Assembly (NCBI RefSeq): GCF_001721045.1
Contig: NZ_MDER01000064.1
Span: 19,284 to 83,283 of the forward strand
Length of the DNA: 64,000 nt
Direction of reading: 5' to 3'
Source of the DNA: Paenibacillus nuruki
Lineage (GTDB): Bacteria > Bacillota > Bacilli > Paenibacillales > Paenibacillaceae
Positions 7,408 to 16,780 of the stretch are shown piece after piece. Below the pieces are notes generated by a model. That model was not told the origin of the DNA and ran no database searches. It worked only from the letters and a program-made list of their open reading frames with translations. The translations under genes were made by a program, and so were the position numbers. Within the stretch, counting starts at the first letter, position 1, and the number at the start of each line of letters is the position of its first letter.

Positions 7408-8583
7408 ATGACAACTTCAACAATCAGCCAATTTTTGACCCCTTCTATTCAACAGATGCAACCTTCAGGTATTCGCAAATTTTTCGATTATTCTTCAGAA
7501 CGTACCGATATTATTTCGCTCGGTATCGGTGAACCTGACTTTCCGACCCCACGTTTAGTTCGTGAAGCTTGTGTGCGTGCTTTGGAAGAAGGTAGGACGA
7601 CGTATACTCATAATGCAGGCTTGCCTGAATTGCGTGAAAGTATCGCTGAATACCTGCATACGAATTTCCAAGTCCATTACAATCCTGCGCATGAATTGAT
7701 GGTCACGATCGGCAGCAGTGAAGCACTGGATCTTGCACTACGTGTCTTGATCAACGAAGGTGATGAGATTCTAGTACCTGCGCCTTGTTATGTATCGTAT
7801 TCACCGATTACGAATCTAGGTGGTGGTGTCGCTGTCGAGGTGGAGACATTCGCTCATAATAATTTCAAATTGACACCGGATTCCTTACTTGCAAGTCTGA
7901 CACCACGTTCGAAAGTATTGATTTTGAGCTATCCGAGTAACCCTACAGGCGGAATTATGACGTATGAAGATTGGTTACCGATTGCTAAGATCGCCGAAGA
8001 ACATAATCTAGTGGTGATTACAGATGAAGTATATGCAGAATTAACGTATGGGCAAAAGCATGTTAGTTTTGCAAGTCTACCGGGTATGAAAGAACGTACA
8101 TTGTTATTAAGTGGATTTTCCAAAGCTTTTGCTATGACAGGATGGCGAATTGGATATGCTTGTGGCCCTGAAGAGTTGATTCAAGCGATGCTCAAAATTC
8201 ATCAATATACGGTCATGTGTGCGCCGATACTGGGTCAGATTGCTGCGCTCGAATCGCTCAAACCTCATGGACTTGCTGCAAAAGATAAAATGATGGCTTC
8301 GTATAATGCACGCCGTATATCTTTTGTACAAGGATTACGTCAGATCGGGTTACAATGCCATGAACCGCTGGGTTCCTTTTTCGCTTTCCCTTCTATCGCT
8401 CATACCGGTTTAACGTCAGAACAATTTGCTCAGCGATTGTTACAAGAAGTCGGCGTGCTCGCTGTTCCGGGTACAGCATTTGGTAAAGGTGGCGAAGGAT
8501 TTATACGTTGTTCTTATGCTACGTCCTCTGTACAACTGGATGAAGCTTTAGAACGGATGCGTCAATTTTTACAGACCCTTTAA
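7408..8583 (+). CDS. alaT: Class I/II aminotransferase, AlaT-like
   Basis: A 391-residue PLP-dependent fold-type I aminotransferase. Visible elements are IRKFFDYSSE, SLGIGEPDFPTP (substrate loop), YTHNAGLPELR, SYPSNPTGG (the NPTG motif), VITDEVYAELTYG (Asp binding the PLP nitrogen, then Tyr), and LSGFSKAFAMTGWRIGY, where Lys in GFSKAFAMTG is the Schiff-base lysine. These motifs, including the MLKIHQY/MCAP stretch, closely resemble Bacillus AlaT (YugH), an alanine transaminase. The alanine-type T-box leader upstream supports that reading. AGGAGG lies eight bases before the ATG. Other amino donors remain possible. Confidence 0.85.
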   Translation: MTTSTISQFLTPSIQQMQPSGIRKFFDYSSERTDIISLGIGEPDFPTPRLVREACVRALEEGRTTYTHNAGLPELRESIAEYLHTNFQVHYNPAHELMVTIGSSEALDLALRVLINEGDEILVPAPCYVSYSPITNLGGGVAVEVETFAHNNFKLTPDSLLASLTPRSKVLILSYPSNPTGGIMTYEDWLPIAKIAEEHNLVVITDEVYAELTYGQKHVSFASLPGMKERTLLLSGFSKAFAMTGWRIGYACGPEELIQAMLKIHQYTVMCAPILGQIAALESLKPHGLAAKDKMMASYNARRISFVQGLRQIGLQCHEPLGSFFAFPSIAHTGLTSEQFAQRLLQEVGVLAVPGTAFGKGGEGFIRCSYATSSVQLDEALERMRQFLQTL

Positions 8584-8972
8584 TCAGAGCATGATAAATG
8601 CTATTGAAATGATCTCTAGAGAGATGAATAACATCATACCTCTTCATTCTCTAGAGATCATCTATAGTGATTGATTTACTTTATATGGCCTACTATTTCA
8701 TGGATACCTTAATCCGTTCTGTTCATGTTTCTTTTCTTCTATAGATAACGCCTTATACTTTGATCCTGTACTGTATTTAAGCTTCTAAGCGACAGATCAT
8801 TCTCATTCAGCACTAGAGCGAAATTGGTCATAGCTATATAGCTTCTGGTATAATCGGTAACTATTATCAAGTATAAGCCTTATTTGAAGATAACTATCCT
8901 ACAACTACGGGATGTGTACAAAAGAGATGTAGACCGAACTTTATTGAAATCCAGAAAAGGTAGGCGATATAT
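8584..8972. other. Intergenic region, about 390 bp
   Basis: The gap holds one strong hairpin (8609-8661) and otherwise no coding signal. A TTGGTCATAG and TATAAT-like pair near 8823-8855 could be a promoter for the LuxR-type gene, but the spacing is not convincing. Confidence 0.4.
8609..8661. terminator. Hairpin after alaT-like gene
   Basis: ATGATCTCTAGAG pairs exactly with CTCTAGAGATCAT, and the stem extends further with a one-base bulge. There is no T run after it on either strand, so it may be an RNA-stabilising hairpin or a weak terminator rather than a standard one. Confidence 0.45.
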
Positions 8973-10082
8973 ATGAATACACAGACTTATATGCAAAAGC
9001 TTGAATTACTAGCGGAACGTTCTATTTCTTCTTACTCTTATATTCATTCATTATTAGAAGAATTAAAGCCCCTTCTTCCTTTTGCAGGCGCATGTTGTAC
9101 GAATATTGATCCGTATCGTTTACTCTCTACAGGAGCTGTTGTAGCACATAATATGGAATCGATTCACCATCAATTACTAACATATGCGTATGGACAAGAA
9201 GGTGTTCATAGCTATGATAATATGACTCCTTCGCATACATCTGTGATGACATTGCATTGTGCGACAGAAGGTCAACCGGAACAGAGTTCAAGATATCAGG
9301 ATATTTTACAGCCTGCTGGATTCGGTGATGAGCTACGTGCGGCATTATTGTATAAAGGTAGTTGTTGGGGATATTTAACGTTATTTCGCAAACAAGATCA
9401 ATCGTTATTCAGTGAGCAGGAATGTCAGTGGATGGTGGAGATTGCTCCTATCATCGCAAAACACCTGCGCCAGTTCAGCCTCGCGATTCCTTTTGTCAAT
9501 GAAGTCAAATTACGTTCACCCGAAATTCTGATGCTGTCTCAGCAATTGGAATTATTATCTTCCAATTCAGATACACATCACTGGTTAGACGTGTTACGCC
9601 AACATGAAGGAATAACAACGTCTGCGCTCCCACGCTCTATTTTAACGGTTGCCAGTATGGCATTAACAGATGATACAATATTCGATCAACGATTACATAC
9701 AGATTGCTGTTCATCTTCTCTACCATGTTCTCCTATTCAAGTGTGTGTGCCTGTACGTGAACATGACTATATCGATATTACAGCTTATGCGCTGTATAGT
9801 CACACCTCAAGTATTCAGTTGATGATTGCCATTCAATCTGCTTCTCCACTTGATATCTTGCCGTGGATGATGGAGGATTACCATTTATCTGAACGTGAAA
9901 AGCAGATCGTCGATCAAGTGATCGAAGGATTGTCTACACGCAAGATTGCTGATATTCTGCATCTTTCTCCTTGTGCTGTGGAAGAACATCTTCAATCTAT
10001 TTTTGCCAAAACAAAAACGACCAGTCGTAGAGAACTGATCGCTCGTTTATTATCCCAAACCGATTGTATTATTTCCAGATAG
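8973..10082 (+). CDS. GAF-like/LuxR-type transcriptional regulator
   Basis: A 369-residue protein. Residues ~25-165 look like a GAF-type sensor domain ending in GDELRAALLYKGSCWGYLTLFRK and the helix FSEQECQWMVEIAPIIAKHLR. Residues ~305-365 form a LuxR-type HTH: LSEREKQIVDQVIEGLSTRKIADILHLSP and then VEEHLQSIFAKTKTTSRREL. The middle part (170-300) shows no clear domain. It contains several cysteine pairs (CCTN, DCCSS, LPCSPIQVC), so redox sensing is possible but speculative. AAAGG lies nine to ten bases before the ATG. No partner gene is evident. Confidence 0.8.
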   Translation: MNTQTYMQKLELLAERSISSYSYIHSLLEELKPLLPFAGACCTNIDPYRLLSTGAVVAHNMESIHHQLLTYAYGQEGVHSYDNMTPSHTSVMTLHCATEGQPEQSSRYQDILQPAGFGDELRAALLYKGSCWGYLTLFRKQDQSLFSEQECQWMVEIAPIIAKHLRQFSLAIPFVNEVKLRSPEILMLSQQLELLSSNSDTHHWLDVLRQHEGITTSALPRSILTVASMALTDDTIFDQRLHTDCCSSSLPCSPIQVCVPVREHDYIDITAYALYSHTSSIQLMIAIQSASPLDILPWMMEDYHLSEREKQIVDQVIEGLSTRKIADILHLSPCAVEEHLQSIFAKTKTTSRRELIARLLSQTDCIISR

Positions 10083-10239
10083 CTGTTATATGTTTTGTTT
10101 TTCTTCTCATGTATCGTTTGAGTGCACTCTCATTTTTGCGAGACGCTAGTGTTTGTTTTACACCTTGCATGAGTAGTTTATAGCGCCAGTCATCATCATG
10201 GCTAATTTTGTGTAATTCATCCAAAAATTCTTCACTCAT
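10069..10239 (-). CDS. Small conserved-looking hypothetical protein
   Basis: A 56-codon reading frame with ATG at 10239 and GGAG eight bases upstream. The product starts MSEEFLDELHKISHDDDW and ends in a very basic tail with RYMRRKTKH. The acidic N terminus, basic C terminus and good ribosome site favour a real gene. It overlaps the end of the LuxR-type gene tail to tail by 14 bases. No function can be given. Confidence 0.5.
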   Translation of the reverse strand: MSEEFLDELHKISHDDDWRYKLLMQGVKQTLASRKNESALKRYMRRKTKHITAIWK

Positions 10240-10450
10240 TATAATCACTCCAGCTCCAAAATATGAACTCTATACCTATAATATACCCAATGTATATGAA
10301 TTCTTTATGGAAACTAGCTTAAAATAAGATGAAAAATGTATGAAGAATGTAAGGCTGATGTGATGATGTGTAAGCATATGGTTCAATAAACCTTCTGATT
10401 ATCCGATATATAGTACTGAAGGTATACGAATATAATCAGGAGGCACGACC

Positions 10451-10786
10451 ATGGATACATACCCACCTTACCAAGATCCTTACCGAAAAGAAGGTAGCAA
10501 TCGTTTTGGATTGGCTTTGACTTCTTTTATTTTGGGGATCATTAGCTTTTTCACTTCTTTTATGAGCTTTGCTATTATTGGAGAATTTGGACAAGAAGAT
10601 AGTGGCTTTTGGAACATATTACTTGCTTTAAGTGCATTTGTAGCGATTGTCCTACTTATTCTTGTGCTCACATTTAGTCTTATTTCGATTCGTACTACAC
10701 ATGGTAGAGCATTTGCTATTACAGGGCTTGTATTAGGATCCATACAGATCCTTTTTGTACTGCTACTGATTTTTGTAGTCAATTAA
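10451..10786 (+). CDS. Small membrane protein, DUF4190-like
   Basis: A 111-residue protein with three hydrophobic segments, at about 21-45 (FGLALTSFILGIISFFTSFMSF), 55-80 and 88-110. The N-terminal soluble part is proline- and tyrosine-rich (YPPYQDPYRKE), and LALTSFILGIIS is typical of DUF4190-type proteins. AGGAGG lies seven bases before the ATG. It faces the sugar permease tail to tail with an 11-base gap. Function unknown. Confidence 0.7.
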   Translation: MDTYPPYQDPYRKEGSNRFGLALTSFILGIISFFTSFMSFAIIGEFGQEDSGFWNILLALSAFVAIVLLILVLTFSLISIRTTHGRAFAITGLVLGSIQILFVLLLIFVVN

Positions 10787-10797
10787 GTCGATAGATA

Positions 10798-11679
10798 TTA
10801 ACCTTTGATCGCACCTTCTGCCATTCCAGCTAAAACTTGCTTGTTAAACACAGCGAATAAGACCACTGTTGGAATGGTAGCGATCATAATCGCTGCGAAC
10901 ATCGGCGCATAATCGGTTGTATACTCCCCTGCAAAACGGGTCAGTCCCACAGGAAGTGTTAATTTATCAGGATCAGAAATAAAGACAAGCGCCAATAACA
11001 ACTCGTTCCACACCCCGACAAAACTCAGTATCGTTACGGTCATCAGAGCAGGCTTCGAGATCGGTATAACAATCCGCCAAAAAATACTATATACCGTACA
11101 ACCATCCATCACAGAAGCTTCTAACATTTCTTTCGGAATACCTGTAAAAAATCCGCACAGTACCAGTACAGCCGCTGGCAATCCAAATGAAATATAAATC
11201 AGAATCAGACCGAACTGCGAATCGACCAATCCAACTTTCGTAAAATACACAAACAGTGGAATCAATGTCGCATGAATCGGAACCATCATCCCCAGTAGAA
11301 AATAAACAAAAGTCGCTTTTGATAATTTCCAACGTAACTTGGTTAGAGCATATGCTGACATAGCACTAAATACCAGTACAGCAACCAAAGTAGCTGAAGA
11401 AATCCAGACCGAGTTTAACAGATATCTGCCTGTATTCCCTGTTGTCCAAGCATTCCAATAATTACTCCACATCCAGTGTTGAGGTAATCCCCATGGATTG
11501 GTATAGATCTCCGGGGTCTGCTTCAGTGAATTTAGCAATAACCATAACAACGGATAGACATAGAAAATCGCTACAAAACACAATACAGCATAAATCATGA
11601 TTTTACCTATAGGAAAAAAACGTCGTGTATCTACGTTAGTTTGCCGTTTGGTTGTCTCTACATAAGGCGAAGATTTCAT
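10798..11679 (-). CDS. Carbohydrate ABC transporter permease (MalG type)
   Basis: A 293-residue inner permease with six predicted membrane segments. The EAA loop is EASVMDGCTVYSIFWRIVIPISKPAL near residues 197-222, which contacts the ATPase. The N-terminal cytoplasmic stretch is followed by a membrane helix at about 27-50, as in MalG/AraQ proteins. It is last in the operon after the MalF-type permease (30-base gap). No ATPase is encoded nearby; in Bacillota a shared MsmX-type ATPase normally serves such importers. Confidence 0.9.
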   Translation of the reverse strand: MKSSPYVETTKRQTNVDTRRFFPIGKIMIYAVLCFVAIFYVYPLLWLLLNSLKQTPEIYTNPWGLPQHWMWSNYWNAWTTGNTGRYLLNSVWISSATLVAVLVFSAMSAYALTKLRWKLSKATFVYFLLGMMVPIHATLIPLFVYFTKVGLVDSQFGLILIYISFGLPAAVLVLCGFFTGIPKEMLEASVMDGCTVYSIFWRIVIPISKPALMTVTILSFVGVWNELLLALVFISDPDKLTLPVGLTRFAGEYTTDYAPMFAAIMIATIPTVVLFAVFNKQVLAGMAEGAIKG

Positions 11680-11709
11680 CCTTCCTGTTCACCCCCATCA
11701 CGATACGAT

Positions 11710-12594
11710 TTAATATTCAATACTTGATTTGCGGAAAATCATATTGATCAATACTGTTGCCACCAGACACATCAACAGCAAGATAACAGATAGAGCGTCT
11801 CCGTACCCGTATTCGAATTGACGGAAAGATCTACCATACAAGTAAGAGGCTAATACCTGTGTCTGATTGGCTGGACCTCCACCTGTCATGACAAATACGA
11901 GATCAAAGAACTTAAGTGAACCAATTGTTATCAGAATTGTAGTTACTTTCATAATTGGTTGTACCAGCGGAATCGTCATATGCCAGACCACTTTCCACCC
12001 TACAGCTCCATCTATACGTGCTGATTCAAAGATATGTGCTGGAATATTCTGAATCGCCGCAATATATAGAATCATCGTATACCCCAGATATTGCCAACCG
12101 ACTACAAAAGATACTGCCCACATGGCTGTATCCGGTTGAGATAACCAATCATTAGCCAGTGAAGACATACCAAGCACGTCTAACAATTTATTAAGCATTC
12201 CGATTTCTGGATTATAGATAAAGCTCCACATCATCCCTACAGCCACACTAGAAATAACAGCCGGGAAAAAGAAAATATTTTTAAACCATTCTTTGCCTTT
12301 GATCGAGCCGGTAATCAGAATGGCTAGTAAAAAGCCCAATCCTTGCTGAATAACCAGACTCACAAATAGTAGAATCATCATATTTTTGATACTGGTAAAA
12401 AAGACAGAGTCTCTGGTAAACATACGAGTATAATTATCCATCCCGATAAACTTCATCGGGCTAATCACATCCCATTTAAAAAAGCTAAAGTAAATCGAAG
12501 CCACAATAGGGATAAATACAATCGCTGTATACAGCAATAACGCTGGCAACAAAAATAGAATAATCGCTGATTTGTTCCGTAGCATTCGTTCCAT
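11710..12594 (-). CDS. Carbohydrate ABC transporter permease (MalF/UgpA type)
   Basis: A 294-residue permease with six membrane segments. The EAA loop is ESARIDGAVGWKVVWHMTIPLVQPIM near 190-215. The N-terminal LLPALLLYTAIVFIPIVASIYFSFF and the C-terminal GGPANQTQVLASYLY are typical of MalF/UgpA/LacF-type subunits. It forms the channel with the permease at 10798 and takes substrate from the lipoprotein at 12772. The intervening hairpin before it probably lowers its expression relative to the binding protein. GGAAAGGCGG lies upstream of the ATG. Confidence 0.9.
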   Translation of the reverse strand: MERMLRNKSAIILFLLPALLLYTAIVFIPIVASIYFSFFKWDVISPMKFIGMDNYTRMFTRDSVFFTSIKNMMILLFVSLVIQQGLGFLLAILITGSIKGKEWFKNIFFFPAVISSVAVGMMWSFIYNPEIGMLNKLLDVLGMSSLANDWLSQPDTAMWAVSFVVGWQYLGYTMILYIAAIQNIPAHIFESARIDGAVGWKVVWHMTIPLVQPIMKVTTILITIGSLKFFDLVFVMTGGGPANQTQVLASYLYGRSFRQFEYGYGDALSVILLLMCLVATVLINMIFRKSSIEY

Positions 12595-12668
12595 GATTTT
12601 CCGCCTTTCCAGAACTTCATTCTTTGCAACTTATAGATTCGCTTAGAACATGTATCTGTTGAGAAGAT

Positions 12669-12740
12669 CAGTCAGGAATCACTAACCACTGTTGCTACCT
12701 ATCAATACAGTAACTTCGTTGTTATCATGATTCCTGACCT
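12669..12740 (-). promoter_or_regulatory. Intra-operon stem-loop between binding protein and permeases
   Basis: GTCAGGAATC (12671-12680) pairs exactly with GATTCCTGAC (12729-12738) across a structured loop, with no T run. Such structures after binding-protein genes commonly protect the upstream mRNA or partly terminate, giving more binding protein than permease. That role is inferred. Confidence 0.5.
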
Positions 12741-12771
12741 CATCTTTATACAGTGCTTACTAAGGAATGAT

Positions 12772-14094
12772 TTACTCTTTATTATCTTGCGTAAACTGCT
12801 CTAGACTTTGAAACGCTTCTTCAGGTGCTTGACCTGCTAAGATCGCTTGGATCGTTGTATTGTATTCGTCTCCGATCTTCGCGCCTAGTCCTACATCGTA
12901 GAAAATAAACATACCTTTCATATCTGACATTTCTTTTTGCAGTTCTTGAGCAACCGCAGGCACTTTATCTTTGTTGAGCTTAACGTTGACCGCTGGAATA
13001 TCACCATTTTCTTCAGCTAACTTTGTCTGAATATCATTGCTTGTCCATGCTTTGATATATTCTAATGCTTGATCTTTATTCTCTGTATTGGCACGAATGA
13101 CTAGATTGTAACTCGGTTGCCCTAGCCATGTATCTAGATCGCCTTTACCACCTTCAAAAGTAGGGAATTTGGCTACGCCTACTTTTCCTTTGACTTTAGA
13201 GTCAGCGGCTTCTACTGAACCTACTGCCCAGCTTCCCATTACAAACATAGCCGCTTCACCATTTTTGAACATATTGGTAATGGCTGTATTATCCAGCCCT
13301 AAGAATCCCGAAGGGAACGCACCCATATCTCGTAATTCATTCATCACATTTCCTGTCTGAATATAAGAAGGGTCCATCCAAGATCCTGTGCCATCCATCA
13401 ATTTGTTAAATGGCTCGTCTCCACCAATTCGATTCGCTACCATTTCGCTAAATAGAGCACTTGTCCATGATTCTTTCGCTCCAAAAGCAAATGGAGTTAC
13501 GCCATTATCTTTAAGTACTTTAATTACATTTTTGAGTTCTTCATAAGTAGTCGGTGGTGTTAGATTATATTTAGCAAAAATTTCTTTGTTATAAAAAAGC
13601 GGTACAGTCGCAAATGCAGTCGGGATCGCATACACTTTATCGTCAAAAGTCAGTAGATTAAACGCTCCAGAAGTAAAGCTTTTTTTCCACTCAGGATCTG
13701 CATTTAAAATCTCTGTCAAATCCATAATTCTACCAGAGTCAGCGTATGTTTTTAATTTACCGGCGGCATGACTTACAAATACATCTGGCCCTGCATTCGC
13801 AGCAAGTTCTGCATTCAATTTGGGATAATAACGATCTGTTCCCGGAATATGTTGTACTTTCATCGTCGTTGTGGCATCTTTGCGTGCATTGTAATCTTTA
13901 GCTAGTTGTTCCGACATCTTATACACAAAACTATCTGCATTCTGCCAATCATAGATCACCATTTCACCTTTAGCACCTGCCGAACCTGATCCTGTGGCTG
14001 ATTCAGAGCTGTTGCCGCAACCTGCGAGTACACTACTCAATAAGAGAACACCTGTCAGCACACCTATACTTTTTTTCCAATACCCCTTTGCCAT
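12772..14094 (-). CDS. Sugar ABC transporter substrate-binding lipoprotein
   Basis: A 440-residue extracellular binding protein of the family 1 (MalE-like) type. The signal peptide ends in the lipobox LAGCG (Cys26), followed by a Ser/Gly/Ala-rich linker. The mature part begins EMVIYDWQNADSF and includes GPDVFVSHAAGKLKTYAD and AIPTAFATVPLFYNKEIF, the classic family motif. VMGSWAVGSVEAAD is the C-lobe motif. It would deliver an oligosaccharide or sugar to the permeases downstream. The adjacent YesM/YesN-type system likely senses the same class of sugar. The exact sugar cannot be read. Confidence 0.9.
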   Translation of the reverse strand: MAKGYWKKSIGVLTGVLLLSSVLAGCGNSSESATGSGSAGAKGEMVIYDWQNADSFVYKMSEQLAKDYNARKDATTTMKVQHIPGTDRYYPKLNAELAANAGPDVFVSHAAGKLKTYADSGRIMDLTEILNADPEWKKSFTSGAFNLLTFDDKVYAIPTAFATVPLFYNKEIFAKYNLTPPTTYEELKNVIKVLKDNGVTPFAFGAKESWTSALFSEMVANRIGGDEPFNKLMDGTGSWMDPSYIQTGNVMNELRDMGAFPSGFLGLDNTAITNMFKNGEAAMFVMGSWAVGSVEAADSKVKGKVGVAKFPTFEGGKGDLDTWLGQPSYNLVIRANTENKDQALEYIKAWTSNDIQTKLAEENGDIPAVNVKLNKDKVPAVAQELQKEMSDMKGMFIFYDVGLGAKIGDEYNTTIQAILAGQAPEEAFQSLEQFTQDNKE

Positions 14095-14184
14095 GACTCA
14101 TTTCATCCTCTCATGCTTTCGGTATAGAATACGCTTTCATCATATAAGGTGTTTGGAATATCGACCATGTGGTATTTCTGACAT

Positions 14185-15981
14185 TTAACTTGAAAATTCC
14201 GACCTCTTTTCCAATAAGTGTATATTAGGAATATGCAATATAACGGTTGTTCCTTGGTCTTCTAGACTTTCAATTTGTAGTCCATAATCTTCTCCATAAT
14301 GCAGTTGGATTCGCTGATGCACATTGAGCAGCCCTATACCTGACAAGCTCGAATCTGAAGGATGATCTAGATAATGGCGTAATGTTTCCAGATGAGCAGT
14401 ATTCATTCCCAGTCCATCATCGTGGATCGATAGGATTAAAGTATCTTCACTTTGATGTGCATGAATACAGATCATTCCATTTTCCATTTGCATTTCTAAT
14501 CCGTGAACGATTGCATTCTCAATGATTGGTTGCAAAATAAATCTCGGCACAATCAATGATAAGACTGCCGGATCGATATCGTATTGCATATCGAACTTAT
14601 CTACATACCTCACTTTCTGAATATAAATGTATTTTTTGACACTCTCTAATTCTTCACTCAGTGTAATAAATTCTTTCCCTTTGATCCCTTCACGCATCAG
14701 ATCACCTAACGCTTTGGACAACTTGCCTACTTCCGGGACGCCTTCGATCCGTGCCATCCAATTCATCGTTTCTAGCGTATTGAATAAAAAATGAGGATTG
14801 ATCTGGAACATTAGAAATTTCAGTTGTGATTGTTGCCGTAGACGTTCTTCTTCATACACTTGATTGATCAAATAATGGATACGTGCAATCATTCGATTGA
14901 AATTTAGACTGAGAATACCAATCTCATCTCGCGAAGGATAATTAAAGCTAATCGACCAATTATCACGTTCCGTATTTTTCATAATAGACGATAACTGACG
15001 AATCGGTCTGGAAATACTGACAGATAAGGAATAGCCTAATATCAACGTGATAAGCGCAACAATGATAAACAAAATTAACATCCATTGCTGCAACACAATC
15101 GATTGTTCTGAATAACGTGCAGTCGGAATAATACTAACGATTTTCCAATCGGTATTCTGAATACGTTGATACGATACAATCTGCTGTTTATCATCAATAT
15201 GATCTGCAAAATCACCTGTATCTCCACTGGTAATAATCTTCTGTAGATATGCTTCAGTAGGTGTATGATGAATACTTGCTTTATTTCCACTGGAAATAAT
15301 CTGTCCATGACTGTCAATAATAAATAGCTCACCTTGTTCATTAAGCTTGATCTGACTGTACACTTTGTACAAAGCTTCCTCATGATAAGTCAACAAAAAA
15401 TAGCCTATCTTTTGCAGGCTATCCACGTCATAAATAGTACTTACTGCGGCTACGACCGATTGCTGTCCTGACGGATTGAACCAGGTTAGATCGCCACGGT
15501 TGCGCTGTAATACTTGCCAATTCTGATCTCGCAAATCTAACTTTCTTGGATAGGTACTGGTCTGAAAAGAAGTACCATCCAGTGCATATAGACTTACACC
15601 TTCAACATCTTCTCGATCACTTATTAACCCGTACAGAATATTACGTATACGCTTATCGGCTGAGACATGTTGAAGTGGCGACCATTGCTGTCGATTAACA
15701 GCTTTGAGCGATTCACGAATCTCTTGATTGGTAAAAATCGCATAATACAGACGTTCAATATCATGCATATGCAATTCAATATTTTTACTGACTTCACTTA
15801 ACATATCCATTGTATAAATATTCGTCTGCTCTTGAATCAGTGAACTCGATTTCTGATACGTCCAGACACTAATGACAGCTAATGGAATCAGATTAAGTAC
15901 GATAAAGGCGATAAATAATTTATTGCGAATATTGAGATCACGAGCCGCTTGAATCAGTCGATGTAACCACACTTCAAGCAT
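14185..15981 (-). CDS. Sensor histidine kinase, YesM family
   Basis: A 598-residue membrane kinase. There is one membrane segment at ~20-40, an extracellular dCACHE-like domain to ~290, a second membrane segment, a HAMP domain (SVSISRPIRQLSSIM), and a His_kinase domain with FQINPHFLFNTLETMNWMA carrying the phospho-acceptor His. The ATPase domain includes QPIIENAIVHGLE (N box), DDGLGM and GIGLLNVHQRI. ATG at 15981 has AAAGGAG nine bases upstream; an earlier in-frame start at 16011 lacks one. It overlaps the end of the response regulator gene by 8 bases. Such pairs sense carbohydrates and control adjacent ABC importers. Confidence 0.9.
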   Translation of the reverse strand: MLEVWLHRLIQAARDLNIRNKLFIAFIVLNLIPLAVISVWTYQKSSSLIQEQTNIYTMDMLSEVSKNIELHMHDIERLYYAIFTNQEIRESLKAVNRQQWSPLQHVSADKRIRNILYGLISDREDVEGVSLYALDGTSFQTSTYPRKLDLRDQNWQVLQRNRGDLTWFNPSGQQSVVAAVSTIYDVDSLQKIGYFLLTYHEEALYKVYSQIKLNEQGELFIIDSHGQIISSGNKASIHHTPTEAYLQKIITSGDTGDFADHIDDKQQIVSYQRIQNTDWKIVSIIPTARYSEQSIVLQQWMLILFIIVALITLILGYSLSVSISRPIRQLSSIMKNTERDNWSISFNYPSRDEIGILSLNFNRMIARIHYLINQVYEEERLRQQSQLKFLMFQINPHFLFNTLETMNWMARIEGVPEVGKLSKALGDLMREGIKGKEFITLSEELESVKKYIYIQKVRYVDKFDMQYDIDPAVLSLIVPRFILQPIIENAIVHGLEMQMENGMICIHAHQSEDTLILSIHDDGLGMNTAHLETLRHYLDHPSDSSLSGIGLLNVHQRIQLHYGEDYGLQIESLEDQGTTVILHIPNIHLLEKRSEFSS

Positions 15982-16780
15982 GGGATTGATCTCCTTTTTT
16001 ACGAAATTCATTCGGAGTTAGTCCATATCTTTTTTTGAATACTTGTCCAAAATAACGAGCATCTCGAATCCCTACCTGCTCTGCTATTTTGTAAATTTCA
16101 AGATGAGGATTGGCAAGCAATTGAACAGCCTTTTGCATCCGAATTCTTGTAAGCGTATTCAAGAAATTGTCGCCTGTTTCTTTTTTGAATAATCGGCTAA
16201 GATAATCGGCATTAAAGTGATTTTTGTCTGCAATATGTTCTATCGTAATATCTTTCATATACTGCTTTTCCATGGTTTGAAGCATTTGCTGAATAACAGG
16301 ATGTATCGACGGTGATTCTTGATGAGCAGTATGTTTACCTTGTAAAGTCAGTGCATATTCTTCGAGTTGATCCCGTAATTCTTCTTCAGTATGCTGGCGT
16401 TGACGTTCTTCTAGAATCGTTGCTTTGGCTTTGAGACAAGCCGCTATAATTTCATCTGGATCTGTCGGTTTCAAAACAAACCCTAATGCTCCTAATTGAA
16501 TCGCTTTGAGTGCGTAATCCAACTGATGATAAGCTGTAATAAAGATGACTTTAGGTGCACACAGTTGCTGATTAAGACTATCCATTAGCGCTAATCCATC
16601 CAGACCGGGCATCCGAATATCTGTAAGCAATAAATCTGGCTTTTGCGAAAGACTGAGTTGTCTGGCTTCGATTCCATTAGCAGCTATGCCGACCAATTGA
16701 AATCCATGATCGTGCCAGTTGAGCATTTCCAATCCCCGGCGAGTCATGATTTCATCGTCTGCGATCATTAGTGTAATCAT
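15974..16780 (-). CDS. AraC-type response regulator, YesN family
   Basis: A 268-residue two-component regulator. The receiver domain (1-120) carries the acidic pair DDE, phospho-acceptor Asp in LLTDIRMPGLDG, Thr in FITAYHQ and Lys in VLKPTDPDE. The C-terminal AraC-type double HTH (~165-265) includes HFNADYLSRLFKKETGDNFLNTLTRIRMQKA and DARYFGQVFKKRYGLTPNEFRK. Its partner is the overlapping YesM-type kinase. The likely target is the ABC transporter operon. It overlaps the preceding 359-residue gene by 4 bases (ATGA). Confidence 0.9.
   Translation of the reverse strand: MITLMIADDEIMTRRGLEMLNWHDHGFQLVGIAANGIEARQLSLSQKPDLLLTDIRMPGLDGLALMDSLNQQLCAPKVIFITAYHQLDYALKAIQLGALGFVLKPTDPDEIIAACLKAKATILEERQRQHTEEELRDQLEEYALTLQGKHTAHQESPSIHPVIQQMLQTMEKQYMKDITIEHIADKNHFNADYLSRLFKKETGDNFLNTLTRIRMQKAVQLLANPHLEIYKIAEQVGIRDARYFGQVFKKRYGLTPNEFRKKGDQSHA

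Noticed and set aside
7200..7409. Open frame of 69 codons on the minus strand across the T-box leader
   Set aside because: It lies inside a clear T-box structure, has no ribosome site, and its composition follows the RNA structure.
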